NCBI GenBank assembly: GCA_029706075.1
Contig: JAINUG010000192.1
Location: forward strand, 490,501-554,500
DNA length: 64,000 nt
Source of the DNA: Aldrovandia affinis
Taxonomy: Eukaryota; Chordata; Actinopteri; Notacanthiformes; Halosauridae
Reading direction: 5' to 3'
Positions 12,114 through 23,225 of this stretch are shown one piece after another. The notes beneath the pieces are model-generated. The model searched no databases. It was not told the origin of the DNA and worked only from the letters and a program-made list of their open reading frames with translations. Each line of letters opens with the position of its first letter. Position 1 is the stretch's first letter. Made by a program: the position numbers and the translations under genes.

Positions 12114-14105
12114 TGACTGTGCAGATCTCAAATGTAACTGTCGCACAGTTGATTCATCTACAGGAGGCAATCTGAAAACAAATGTGGGAAAAGTCACATA
12201 ATTTTTTCCCTCCAGACAGGAAATTAAACAAAGGACCAGCTTTTCAGGGTGCGAGTGAAAAGGTCTCTGCTGTTTTCCATGCGGTGAGTTGGCACGGAAA
12301 TCGGGCTCTTTGAGAATGTTCCAGATGAATTCAGATTCAGTTCATTTTCAAAACTGTGCAACAGGTAATGAGCAGGGAAATCTCTTATCACATGCAAGAT
12401 TCACTCATCCTCTTTAAGGAGGAGAATAACAGCCTCGCAGTGCTGCATGCAGCAAAGACCCTGGCCCTCAGCGCAGATATGCGCAGACATGCGCCCAATG
12501 GTTTGGAATGGAGTCATGACTGCACCGGTGCCATGTGTGGGTGGGTGGGAGCACGACAGAGTGATACGTGATTGGCCATAGTGTCACCCAATGAGGAGGA
12601 TTCAGTTGTTAGGGTATTTACTGTCTCGTTACTGGCTCCTCTAGTCGATTGGGCACAGTCTTGTCTGCCTGCGCTAGCTGCACAAGTTGTGCGGCCCTCA
12701 GGTCCAATGACTGCTCAGCTGGGGGACTGCAGAGTGACTGTGCAGCTCAGCTGCTGGATTGCAGATTGACTGCGCAACTCAGCGGGGACTGCAGAGTGAG
12801 AAGAAGTGACTGCTGGCCATGTGTGTTCTGGAGGATGTGCGTGTGGTCTACAACTACGATTGGGCGTAAAATTGTGACTAAAACAACAGTTAACAGGTGG
12901 ACTGACAGAAAGCAATTGCCCTCAGCTGAGAAGAGAAAACCAAGGCAGTGTCTTCACACACACACTACAGAGGAGAACCCAGCCATTACTGGCTTAAAAC
13001 AAATCCCAGGCATTCACAACAGCCCAACTAGAAACAACTAGAAATGTCTTCACTTTGGTGGAAGGGTGCACACTACCACCAACATGCAGTCTGAACAGCT
13101 CCCCCGGTGGAAACATGGGGTAAGATGTCAGTTTACAGTACTGTGTAGGAGCTGGGGAAGGTCTGCATGGACTGGAAGCAGGAGGGGCTACTGAAACCAT
13201 ACAGCACAGCACAGTCTCTGTACCTGTGTTATACCACACAGCACAGTTCTTTCACTGAGAATATTTTCTACATACCTTGGCAGATGAGCTGACCAGCTCA
13301 GAGGAAAATAAACCATATATTGCCCTCGGCAGTAAATTGCTGGGCTTTTGATTTTCCGGTTCCCCAAATCCTTAAAAAGCTGTTTATTTCAGCGATGAAA
13401 GGGAAATTTAAAGTGAAATATGTTGTGTGAGGTCATTCCAGGTCACCGTTTGAAAAAACGCCCTCGTCGTTTGTCCACATTTCACAACTTTCCTTGACCA
13501 TTTCAAAATTGAACGAAATGTCTTATGAAAAGTTGAGCTATGCAGTCCTCACTTCAGGTGGTAAAACTGCCACATTGATACTGTACCCACTCAAAGACTT
13601 GCCTTTGCTTGTAACGCACTCAAAGTGCCCTTGTACAGTACAGAGATACAGACATGCTTTTACAGTTTTGCCCCTGTGTTGGTTGGTGAGATGTTGGGAA
13701 ACACCAGAGCTGAATAACCTCATACCTTTGGCATTTTTCATTGGAAATGTTCTGCGCTGCCAGGAATGTCGACAGCATGTCTGGCGCAGCAGGGCGTACT
13801 TACGATGCAGGGCAGGAGGCGGCGCGGGGCCGATACACCGGGGGCGTGCGTGGCTCCCCAGCGGCCTCACAGGGACGAGGGCTTCGGCCGCTCATTACCG
13901 AAGGCCAGGAAACACTTTTGTTTTGTTGTGTTGACGGGGCATGAAATGACGGCCTTATCTGCATCTGTCAGGCCGGGGCCCTTGGGAGGGAGCGAATCAT
14001 GGGCTAAAACATTGTCCCGTCCTAATCGCTTCTCCGTCTGTGGGGACACACAACTGCACCTGACTGAGCTCAAGGTAATAGTGTACTGTACACAGCTTTA
14101 CAATG
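12114..14105. other. Intergenic, no gene seen
   Basis: Some short GC-richer open frames (for example 13766-14040) lack any recognisable domain or splice-site context. I see no gene. Confidence 0.4.
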
Positions 14106-14313
14106 TGTGCCTGATTCTCTCTCTCTCTCTTTCACCCCCTCTTTCACTCTCCTCCCTCTCTCTGTCAAATTCAAACTCAATCTCTCCGTTTCCCTCTCTT
14201 TCTCCTCTCGCCACCCATCTCCCTCTGTCTCTCCTTCCCTTTCTCTGCCTCTCATTCTCCCCTTCCCTCTTTCTCTCTGTCTCTTCTCTCTTTCTCTCTC
14301 TCTCTCTCTATGT
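14106..14313. repeat. CT-rich low-complexity tract
   Basis: Polypyrimidine (CTCT/CCCTCT) tract on the plus strand. Confidence 0.75.
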
Positions 14314-14498
14314 GTGAGGTAGCTGTGTCCATATAAAGCTCAGGCCCCAGGACTCAGCCAGTTCTTGCCAGTCTCCCCACAGGCTCTGCTGCCAAGCCCA
14401 GTGCACTTTTTCCTGGCCGCAGTTCAGCAAAGTCCTGCCTGAAGCAGTAGTGTGGAAACTCTCTGCCCTGATACAGCAAAGCACGCACATGGTATGTG

Positions 14499-14556
14499 TT
14501 TTATTGTATCCAGCGGTCCTGTGTTTGTGTGTGTGCTTTGGGCCACTGGATACAAC

Positions 14557-14592
<36 letters not shown>

Positions 14593-14735
14593 AACACAGG
14601 GCCACTGGATACGATAAAACACATACAAACACAGGACCACTGGATACGATAAAAACACACACACACACACACAAACACAGGGCCACTGGATACGATAAAA
14701 CACACACAAACACAGGACCACTGGATACAATAAAA
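14499..14735. repeat. CA array bounded by a 35-bp inverted repeat
   Basis: The left arm (14499-14533, TTTTATTGTATCCAGCGGTC...) is the reverse complement of the right arm (14701-14735, ...GACCACTGGATACAATAAAA) with one mismatch. Between them are (CA)n runs and several direct copies of CACTGGATACGATAAAACAC. Confidence 0.8.
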
Positions 14736-15292
14736 CTAATACAAACAGAGGGCTACTGGATAGCCTAGCTCACCCATGTGGAACATTACAGTGCAAAGCC
14801 TCACAAACATCTGGTCTGGAACTGAAATGACTCACCCGACGGCCAAACATGAGTGTGTTAGTGGAAAAGGGATGGCGGTGACATCGTGGGACATCCCCAC
14901 AGCGGAGCAGGGGTGGGGGGCATGGGGGCAGTGGTCCGAGGCCTTCGGCGGCTCAGTGCAGGCCGCCAAGCTCAGAGAATAATGAGCTGCTCTCCACACC
15001 CCTCGTGTTCTCTTGCACAGACGCATTGTGTTGTCAGTAGCTGCAGGAAATTGCTGCATTCTTAACCTTGTGTATTAAAATCATACTCCGGGGTTTTCTG
15101 GTTACGGAACTGCCTATGGACAGCATCCGGGAATTGAATCTGGGGCAGGTTTCACCTTGTCCTGAAACATCAAGGGAAAAAACAAGGGAAAAATTCCATC
15201 AGAAGGACAGAGAACCTGGCAGGGAAAACAAATGCATTGTAAACGCTCGATGGGGCAGAACAGCAGGAGGGAGGCACAGAGGGGTGGGATCA

Positions 15293-15400
15293 TTGCTTCT
15301 GGGGAGGGGTCAGTGCTGTGAGGGCAGAGTCAGTGCTGTTTGGGAGGGGTCAGTGCTGTGAGGGCGGAGCCAGTGCTGTTTGGGAGGGGTTAGTGCTGTG
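15293..15400. repeat. G-rich minisatellite, unit about 42 bp
   Basis: About 2.5 copies of GGGGTCAGTGCTGTGAGGGC followed by GGAGTCAGTGCTGTTTGGGA-type sequence. Confidence 0.75.
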
Positions 15401-16291
15401 GGGGGTGCAGGGAGGCAGGTGTCAGACATCTGGCACAACAAAGAGGGGGAACAACACCAGGACAGGTGGAGCTGCTTTTTTAAAATTCCCTGTTGGAGAG
15501 TGCGCTCAGAATGGCTTGCGTCACCTGATATAAAGGCTATGGCCCATCCAAAATCTGCACCCTTGCCTCAGGCCTGTTCTCCACACTAAAGCCCATCCCC
15601 ACTGAGAGCAATGCAAACATCAAACCACTATTCAAATGTACAAACTATCCTATTGTTGTTGGGGTTATTTTAAAGATGGCATTCAAAGCACACCAGTCTT
15701 CCATTGTCTGCCCCTGAACCGCTGGTGCAGCTGGAAACCGCGTATGAAGGGGCACGGAAACAAGGAGCGCAATGGTTCCACGCCAATAGGGTTCCATAAA
15801 CACACAGAGACAAGACTCACTCTTATTCTGAGAGTGGCCCTCGACTGTGCAGTGTGGCATAGTAGTGTACAGTACAGACTCTAAATGAAATATTTTTTAT
15901 ATTAAATAAAATATGTATTTAATGACACTTCTAGCCCATAAGTTATGATTATGTTACTTGTTTATTACCAACATCCCTAAGGAAGGATAGTTAAGTGGAG
16001 AATATTCTCTTCAATACTATATTTTATACCAGTTTACAGTGAGAAAATAGAGAACAGCTAATCAGATATAACCGGTTTTAGTGCCTGGCAGTTGATGTGT
16101 GACTAAAGTGGCAATTACATGTGTAAATGAGTACCATGTGTCGCTGAAAAATAAGAGCGCACAAACAATTTACTGAGCATGAGCAGTCAGCACACACATT
16201 AAAGCCCTGATTCTTACTTACTAAACTAGTGCTCCTGCATTGGGTGTGCATGAGATTTGATTTGAGTGCTGATTTGGGTTTGTATATAAAT
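15401..16291. other. Intergenic, no gene seen
   Basis: This is AT-rich DNA, particularly 15880-16150. I see no coding exon or recognisable element. Confidence 0.4.
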
Positions 16292-17000
16292 ATATGAAGA
16301 GTTCATACGCAAAAACCGATAAAGGCCATTCCTGCCAAAACTAAATCAAACAAGCTGTGATTGAGATCACAGTGCCGTCTGCAATTTCCAAATCGTTTTG
16401 TTGCAAAACTCAATATATCTCTTGCTTTATGTACAGTTATTCAACGTTTTGTTGCAGAAACTGATACACGCCATGCCCTCTTGTTAGCACAAACCGAGAT
16501 ATCCACTACTGTATCCATTAAAAGATACAACGTACTAAATTCGCACAACCGCGCTGAACAATTCAGAACAGGGACCTATGAAGGAAAGAGGACAAGATTG
16601 GTCTTTTTACCATAATATCAGGGCAGAGAGTGAACACAGTCCCCCACTACCAGAAATTATGCAGTCGAAATTCCCACATTTGGGAAATTCACAGTGGTCA
16701 GCACAACCGGAGTGCAATGGCTGAGTCTTGCTCTGGGTGAACCAATTTCAATGTAGCAAAAAATCTGATTGTGGATTTATCTGCTTTTGACACAAAACAA
16801 ACTGAAAAATATAAAATAATATATTTATTTTTAAATGTAGATTTTTGAAAATCTGTCTTTCTGTTAGTTTGCTTACATCAGTTTGGGGTCACCCTTTTTG
16901 GAATTGATAAGTTATTCCAAGAAAGCACAATAAAAAAATCTTGATTTACTGAAAATGACAAAAATTGATTTATCTGCTTTTGCATCCGAACTCTTCATAT
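16292..17000. mobile_element. Non-autonomous DNA transposon with about 35-bp terminal inverted repeats
   Basis: The left end, ATATGAAGAGTTCATACGCA..., matches the reverse complement of the right end, ATATGAAGAGTTCGGATGCA..., and the match continues through AAA(A/G)C(C/A)GATAAA. The roughly 710-bp interior has no transposase frame but contains extra internal copies of TTTATCTGCTTTTG, a subterminal repeat. The superfamily is not certain. The target-site duplication was not resolved. Confidence 0.6.
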
Positions 17001-17744
17001 GCAACTACCTCATGTACTTAATAATTATGAACTTCAGATAAGTGGGTGTTAAAGCAGAAAAAAAGGAAGCTTGACATCACTGTTTTAGACAAAAGATGTG
17101 TAGGAGGATCTGCGGAATGTGTCCAGGGGTGCCAAAGGAAACATGGTACAGAGCCGCAGGGCATGCTGAGCAGCATGTCTGTCTGGACCTGAATCAGCCC
17201 CTTCCTCCAGCTGAGCCCCACACGCTGCTCTCCTCGTGGGTCATGGCCAGAATGTTTGCATGTTTCCACTGGGTGTGGCGGGAGGCCTGTACGGTACATG
17301 TTTTACACACACTCACTCCGCAGGATCCTCTCAGATGGCAAGTCGACCAGGTAAATCTCCGAGACCACAAGCTGACCAAGTTAAAAAATGTGACCGGGCC
17401 ATTCCCATCGGAGTTCCTGAGTTTACGGTCATAAGCGGTTAAAATGTATTACTGACCGAGGATGGAAATCCCCCAACACCATGCTCGATCATCAGGTGAA
17501 AGCTCTCATTTGTCCGATGGAACGGAGGCAGTGTCTCTGAGCCAGGGCCCTGGAATGCTACACGCCCGGAACGCTGCTGTCAGAGAGCAGCTCGCATTCC
17601 TCCTCCCGCCGGCCCGACCCTCCCTGTTTCACAAAACAGCTCAGGGGCACGGAGGGAACACCTTTTAGGAAAAAAGCCCAGTCCTGAGGAATGTTCCGGC
17701 TGTCCTGTTAAAACCTTGAGCAACAGCTGTGCTCGTTGTTTGGG
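17001..17744. other. Intergenic, no gene seen
   Basis: Slightly GC-richer DNA with short overlapping open frames but no recognisable protein motif. Confidence 0.4.
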
Positions 17745-17890
17745 CTCTAAGAGCAGGGATCACACACACACTCTCTGTAGATCTCCAAGAGCAGGGGTCA
17801 CACACTCTCTGTAGATCTCTAAGAGCAGGGGTCACACACGCTCTGTTTGGGCTCTAAGAGCAGGGATCACACACTCTAGATCTTTAAGAG
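17745..17890. repeat. Minisatellite (TCTAAGAGCAGGGATCACACAC)n
   Basis: Four or five imperfect copies of a unit containing CTCTGTAGATCTCTAAGAGC and AGGGGTCACACAC. Confidence 0.75.
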
Positions 17891-18239
17891 GGATCACAGG
17901 TTTGACAGTGAGCAGTTCTATGTAAAAGGAGGTTGGGGGCTTGTTGCTGGGATACCACAAGGGGTAACTGCATGAGAGCAGAGTGCTGAATGAGTATGGT
18001 GGCTGCTGGACGGGATGAGGTGCTGGGACGGGACAGGGTGCTGGGACAGGTCAGGGTCTGGGACTGGACGGGGTCTGGGCTTGGTCAAACACAGCTAAGC
18101 CCTCTCACACACACAGAGGTGACTGGTGTAAATCAGATTTTGTTCTGCTCCTGTATCAGTGAAGAAACTGGGTTTACACTGCTAATGTAATACCATGCTT
18201 TCAACCTCACTCTCACTGCAGAATGGAAGGTTTGCACCA

Positions 18240-20215
18240 TAAAAACACATTAAAAAAACATTAAGTATGGTAGTATAGAACAGGCGTATTAAGGATAGGG
18301 AGGTACAGACTGCCCAGATGGAAGATACCAGGGCGGAGTATAATAATAACTGTGAGGATATAATTAATAAAGACCTTTTAGAGCATAACATGAATAGACG
18401 TGGTTAGGCACAGTAGAGCGTGCAGGGGAAGGGCAATAAAAGTGTGAGTAATGCTCTGAAGTTCCTGTGTTTAAGTGCTAGAAGCATACAAAATCAATTT
18501 TTGAAACTGGAGGCTGACGTGTTTAATGGGGGTTATGACATCGTTGGGACTACAGAAACATGGCTTGGTGCGGTGGATGGGGATGAATATAATGTGGAGG
18601 GGTACATATAGTTCAGGAAGGATATAACAAATAAAAGAGGAGGGGGAGTGTCTGTTTATGTGAAAGACAATTTTAATGTGCAGGAAATTCCAGGAATGAA
18701 CTCATTCATTCCTTGTAAGGACATCTGGATTAGACTACTGGGAGATCATGAGAAAGGCCTTAATATAGTTGTATGCTATAGACCACCAGCTTCAGACAGC
18801 AACATAAATACTATGCTCTGTGGTAACAAAAAACAAGCCTGTGCAGAAGGAGAGATGTTAATAATTACCCCTCTATGAATTGGGAAGTAGTGTCAGGTCA
18901 GTATAAATGTGAAGTGGAGTTTTTAGATGTGGTTAATCACTGCCTTTTGATACAGTCTGTTACTCAGCCTACGAGAGGCAAATCAATACTGGATCTAGTT
19001 TTGCGTAATAATCCTGACAGAATTTGCAGCTCAGAGAGACTTCGAGGGACAAGTGATCATAGTGCAGTGATATTTTTTGGCAAGTTAAGACGATATATTT
19101 TTTAAGTAGACGATTTAAACAAAATCCAAGAATGGGCAGAAACATGGCATTCAATATTGCTAAAGGTAAAGTTATGCATGTGGGAAATAAAAATATAAGA
19201 CAGGAGTATTTTATGGCAGGAGGAAAATTAGTAGGTGTTGAAAAAGACTTAGGAGATGTAGTTGATCAAAGTCTATCTGTATCTAAGCAGTGTGCTACAG
19301 CAGTGAAAAGGGCCAACAGGATGCTGCGATACATTATATAAATCACAGTATAAATCAAACAGGTTATATTAATGTTATATAATCAATCAATCAATCAATC
19401 AAATTGTATTTATATAGCACATTTAACATGACGCTCGTCAACCAAAGTGCTTTACAATACAGGTAAACTAAGGGTAAAAATAAACAGAAAATAAACAACC
19501 AACAGACATACAAAGGAACAGAACAAACAAGGCAGGAGTCAGTGTGAGTCGGGGAACGCTAAGGAATACAAGTGAGTTTTGAGCTTAGATTTAAAGGACT
19601 CGATGGAGGGGGCAAATCTGATGGACATGGGGATGCTGTTTGCATGCCCCATAATGCCTTTGTCAGACCTCACTTAGAGTACTGTGTGCAGTTATGGGCA
19701 CCACACTAAAAGAAAGATATAGAAGCTTTTGAAAAAGTGCAAAGAAGGGCAACTAAATTGTTACCTGGTATGACATTTAAAACTTATGAGGATAGACTTA
19801 AGGCACTCAATCTATTCAAGTTTAGCAAATTGAGACTTAGGGGGGGATAGATAGAGGTTTTTAAATTCCTAAAAATGATTAAAAAATGATTAACAAAGTT
19901 TGTCAAATATTGATTTCAAAGACGGTGGTGAAGTTTTTAAAAATAAGTTGGCTAGCAGAACAACAGGTCACAGGTAGAAATCAGTTTAAGTCAAATTCCC
20001 TTCATTGATTTCAAATTAAATGTATTATTATTATTATTATTTTTACAGACAGTTGTCAATGATTGGAACAGCTTGCCAGGCCAGGTAGTAGAGGCAGAAA
20101 CACTTGGACTATTCAAGTCCAGGCTAGATGCAGTTCTAGATACTGTTTAGATTAGAACATGATGAGCTTAGATGGGCTGAAAGGCCCATTCTCGTCATTA
20201 TGTATTCTTATGTGA
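18240..20215 (+). mobile_element. Decayed LINE (L2/CR1/Rex-type endonuclease-RT) with a nested insertion
   Basis: Plus-strand remnant of a non-LTR retrotransposon. 18420-18610 encodes an apurinic endonuclease start (ARSIQNQFLKLEADVFN..TTETWLG). 18875-19105 continues the endonuclease (LDLVLRNNPD..GTSDHSAV). Most of the reverse transcriptase is deleted. 19132-19341 encodes the RT C-terminal part (KGKVMHVGNKN..VKRANRMLRYI). After an unrelated insertion (19381-19655), 19656-20150 encodes the C-terminal end (RPHLEYCVQLWAPH, then NDWNSLPGQVVEAETLG..FKSRLDA). The 3' end carries AAAGGCCCATTCTCGTCATT and ATGTATTCTTATG. It is broken by stops and frameshifts, so it is not active. Confidence 0.8.
19381..19655. 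repeat. Short repeat inserted inside the LINE
   Basis: Begins with (AATC)n, then ATTTATATAGCACATTTAAC and CAAAGTGCTTTACAATACAG, a widespread teleost repeat end, and continues to about 19655. It interrupts the LINE C-terminal region, so it inserted later. Confidence 0.6.
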
Positions 20216-20504
20216 TGTCCAATGAAGATCATGTAAACTGTGGTCCAAACCAAGCTGGCCAGACAGAGTGGCAAGTGCATTAGATAATTTAGACATGCTT
20301 GAAACGGCCAACAGAACACTTCTCAAGGGAAACGAACATGTGCCCTTAGATGGCTGTGACACAGACCACAAACTGTCTCCTCAGTTATTATGGGTGATTA
20401 TAAACATTGATTCTCATGATAAACTCTTTTGGATGTGACTGTCTCTAAATGTTGCACATATTCTTGTTTGTGTGTGTGATTTGAGAGAGCTCCCTATCAA
20501 GCTG

Positions 20505-20925
20505 TACTGAGGCAGTGACAGCAAGGTCCCCATGATGAGGCAGTGAGAGCAGGGTCCCCATGGTGATGCAGTGACAGCAGGGTCCCCATGGTGATGCAGT
20601 GAGAGCAGGGTCCCCATGGTGATGCAGTGAGAGCAGGGTCCCCATGGTGATGCAGTGACAGCAGGGTTCCCATGGTGATGCAGTGACAGCAGGGTCCCCA
20701 TGGTGATGCAGTGAGAGCAGGGTCCCCATGGTGATGCAGTGACAGCAGGGTCCCCATGGTGATGCAGTGAGCAGGGTTCCCATGGTGAGGCAGTGACAGC
20801 AGGGTCCCCATGGTGATGCAGTGAGAGCAGGGTCCCCATGGTGATGCAGTGACAGCAGGGTCCCCATGGTGATGCAGTGACAGCAGGGTTCCCATGGTGA
20901 TGCAGTGACAGCAGGGTCCCCAGTT
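20505..20925. repeat. 28-bp minisatellite
   Basis: About 15 copies of GCAGTGACAGCAGGGTCCCC followed by ATGGTGAT. Units alternate between GTGACAGCAG and GTGAGAGCAG, and GGGTCCCC and GGGTTCCC, as variant types. Long minus-strand frames rich in HHHGD/TASPWG are repeat artefacts. Confidence 0.9.
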
Positions 20926-21906
20926 TTTTTAGTGATCTGGACCAAACTCACAGTTCGGCCAAAAAAAGGAGCAGGACTTACTTTCATTACCTTACAAGGC
21001 AACTGTGCATTCTTGGCCCACACATTCACTGCCTCTGTGAAGCTTGGGGCTGTGCATTCCTGGCCCACACATTCACTGCCTCTGTGAAGCTTGCGGCTGC
21101 CTTGCCAAACTCGTGTCTCAAGCTTGAGGAATTCGTGCCGTGCAGTATGAACGGACGAGGCCAGGGGGAGTAGAGGGAAGGGAGTTTATATGAAGGTGAA
21201 TTTGAACAATCGGAGGAAAGCAGTGTGCGGAGCAATAAGCCTTGCTGGTACAGAGGAGCGTTTCCTGCTCTCATAATGGGATCATGTGTCACGCCATCAG
21301 ACGGCTGTTCCAGGCCAGTGGGCCGATACAGCACAGCCAGAGAGAACCTCCAAGGACAGAAAATGGCAAAACATGCAAAACCATAATGCAAAACTAAACC
21401 AAATGAATTTTCTTTAAATGTCCTGGTCATTTTTCACTTTTATTATCATTTGTGAAATTTGCATTAGTGCGTGCAGGTGCGGGTGTGGGTGCGTGTTTGT
21501 GTGAGTGAGTGAGTTAGTGGGTGTGTGTACTGCGCTGCATTGTTCTTGTCTATTTTTTGGTCTGTTTGTGTCTGTGAATTGAGAGAGCTCCCTAACAAGC
21601 TGTACTGAAAATGAATTCCACCAACTTTGCTGTGTGGAAATAAAATCTGTCTATCTACACTGGACAGGGGCTAATACTAATTAATTCCTTTAAAAGTATC
21701 TAGTTTTCCCCATGGATTCCTCACTGTTGTAATATGTTCAAACTGAAGATGGAGAAGTGATCTGTGTTTATAGACAGTTTTGTGCCATCCCATTTACTCT
21801 GTGGAGGCCTACAGCTGCAGGCAATCACACAGCCAAATGTTACCAGGGCAACAGACCTCACTGAAACTGGCCTAACTTCAAACTCTATTGTGCATTTCAG
21901 GGACTG
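20926..21906. other. Intergenic, no gene seen
   Basis: A local tandem duplication (TTCTTGGCCCACACATTCAC...GAAGCTTG, about 40 bp) lies at 21011-21095. Nothing else is recognisable. Confidence 0.45.
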
Positions 21907-22155
21907 GCAAGCCTGGGCCTGACAGTCCTTCAAGGTGAGCAGGTTAGGGGGTCTGACAGTCCTTCAAGGTGTGCAGGTTAGGGGGTCTGACAGTCCTTCA
22001 AGGTGAGTAGGTTAGGGGGTCTGACAGTCCTTCAAGGTGAGCAGGTTAGGGGATCTGACAGTCCTTCAAGGTGAGCAGGTTAGGGGGTCTGACAGTCCTT
22101 CAAGGTGAGCAGGTTATGTGGTCTGACAGTCCTTCAAGGTAAGCAGGTTAGGGTC
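21907..22155. repeat. 34-bp minisatellite with AAGGTGAGC in each unit
   Basis: Seven copies of TCTGACAGTCCTTCAAGGTG followed by AGCAGGTTAGGGGG. Most units keep AAG|GTGAGC, a 5' splice-site-like string. Confidence 0.85.
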
Positions 22156-22241
22156 AGGGTTAACCCACTCACCCTATACTCCAGCCAGACCCCTCTGCTC
22201 CGCCTCCTCTGGCAAACTGATTGTCCCATCCCTCCGAGCGC

Positions 22242-22330
22242 CAATAAACTTTGATCAACTACAATTCCTAAGTCTTTTTCAAATTAAATACCTACTATTT
22301 TTTCTCCTCCCATAAAATACTCCTGTCTTA
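22242..22330 (-). mobile_element. LINE fragment (RT C-terminal part), minus strand
   Basis: The reverse complement matches the LINE sequence at 19199-19280 (ACAGGAGTATTTTATGG.. and GTTGATCAAAGT). Same family, opposite orientation. Confidence 0.7.
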
Positions 22331-22466
22331 TGTTTGGTGCTGTGCTGGCAGAGGGGGGGTCGGGATGTGCTACTATTGGAACAGGCAGTGCTGCAGGGAA
22401 AGTGTCACGCCATTGGCTGGAACAGGTAGCACATTGGGGCAGAGTTTCATGCCATTGGGTGGATAA

Positions 22467-22680
22467 TGTATCATCCAGAGAGAGAGAGGGAGGGAGGGGG
22501 AGGGAGGGAGGGAGGGAGAGAGAGAGAGGAGGGAGGAGGCTGAGAGAAAGAACAGGGGAGAGAAAAAGGTGAAAGAGATTGAAGATAAAGTGAGTGAGAG
22601 AGAAAGTAGAGAGAATGTGAGAGAGTGGAGAAGTAGGAACTAACACAAGATGAGAGAACGAGAGAGAGAGAGAGCCTGTG
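22467..22680. repeat. (GA)n/(GGGA)n low-complexity tract
   Basis: Purine-rich GAGA/GGGA repeat, interrupted. Confidence 0.8.
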
Positions 22681-22784
22681 GGGGGGGTAGGTGAATGATG
22701 GGATGTCGTCAAAGGAGGTAGTCTGTGGAGAGAAACCCTGGTATGAACACAGCTCAACACGCTGCAAAAGAACATAACATAACC

Positions 22785-22900
22785 ATACATAAAGACGAGA
22801 ACAGGCTATTCGGCCCATCTAGGCTCATCACTTCCTTGTGTAAAGAATATCCAGTACTGCATCAAGCCTGGACTTGAATAGCCCAAGTGTTCAAGTATGT
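22785..22900 (-). mobile_element. LINE 3'-end fragment, minus strand
   Basis: The reverse complement matches the 3' end of the LINE at 20095-20215 (CTATTCAAGTCCAGGCT, GATGAGC.TAGATGGG, CTGTTCTCGTC). Its position relative to the 22242-22330 fragment is not co-linear with one element, so either these are two insertions or the copy is rearranged. Confidence 0.65.
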
Positions 22901-23045
22901 AAAATGACTTCTAACTGCACTGTATCCATGGGAACTGATACTGCCTAAACATATTTCATGTTATAATCAAAATGATAATCTTTCCAATGTGGAGTCTTAA
23001 AAGACTACTTTACCCATGTTGCATTTTTGTATGTCGTCTTTTGCA

Positions 23046-23225
23046 GTGTTGGGGAAGTAACTCTGAAAATGTAATTAACTAAGTTACCAATTACTCCACA
23101 CTGGAAGTAGTTAAGCTACAGCAAAGCTACCATGGTGAGAAAGTAGTTAGCTAAACTAAAACTACTTTTTTAAAAAGTAGCTAAATACACTGAAGTTACT
23201 TTATGGGGAGAAAAAATTTACATAA
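23046..23225. repeat. GTAAC/GTTAC-rich repeat, possibly DNA-transposon derived
   Basis: GTGTTGGGGAAGTAACTCTG followed by alternating AGTTAC/GTAGTTA motifs and AAACTACTTTTTTAAAAAGT. Such ends occur in fish hAT-like repeats. A related stretch occurs at 24530-24625. No transposase or clear second terminus is seen. Confidence 0.35.

Noticed and set aside
20414..21068. Minus-strand frames with HHHGDPAVTASPWG repeats
   Set aside because: Translation of the 28-bp minisatellite, not a gene.
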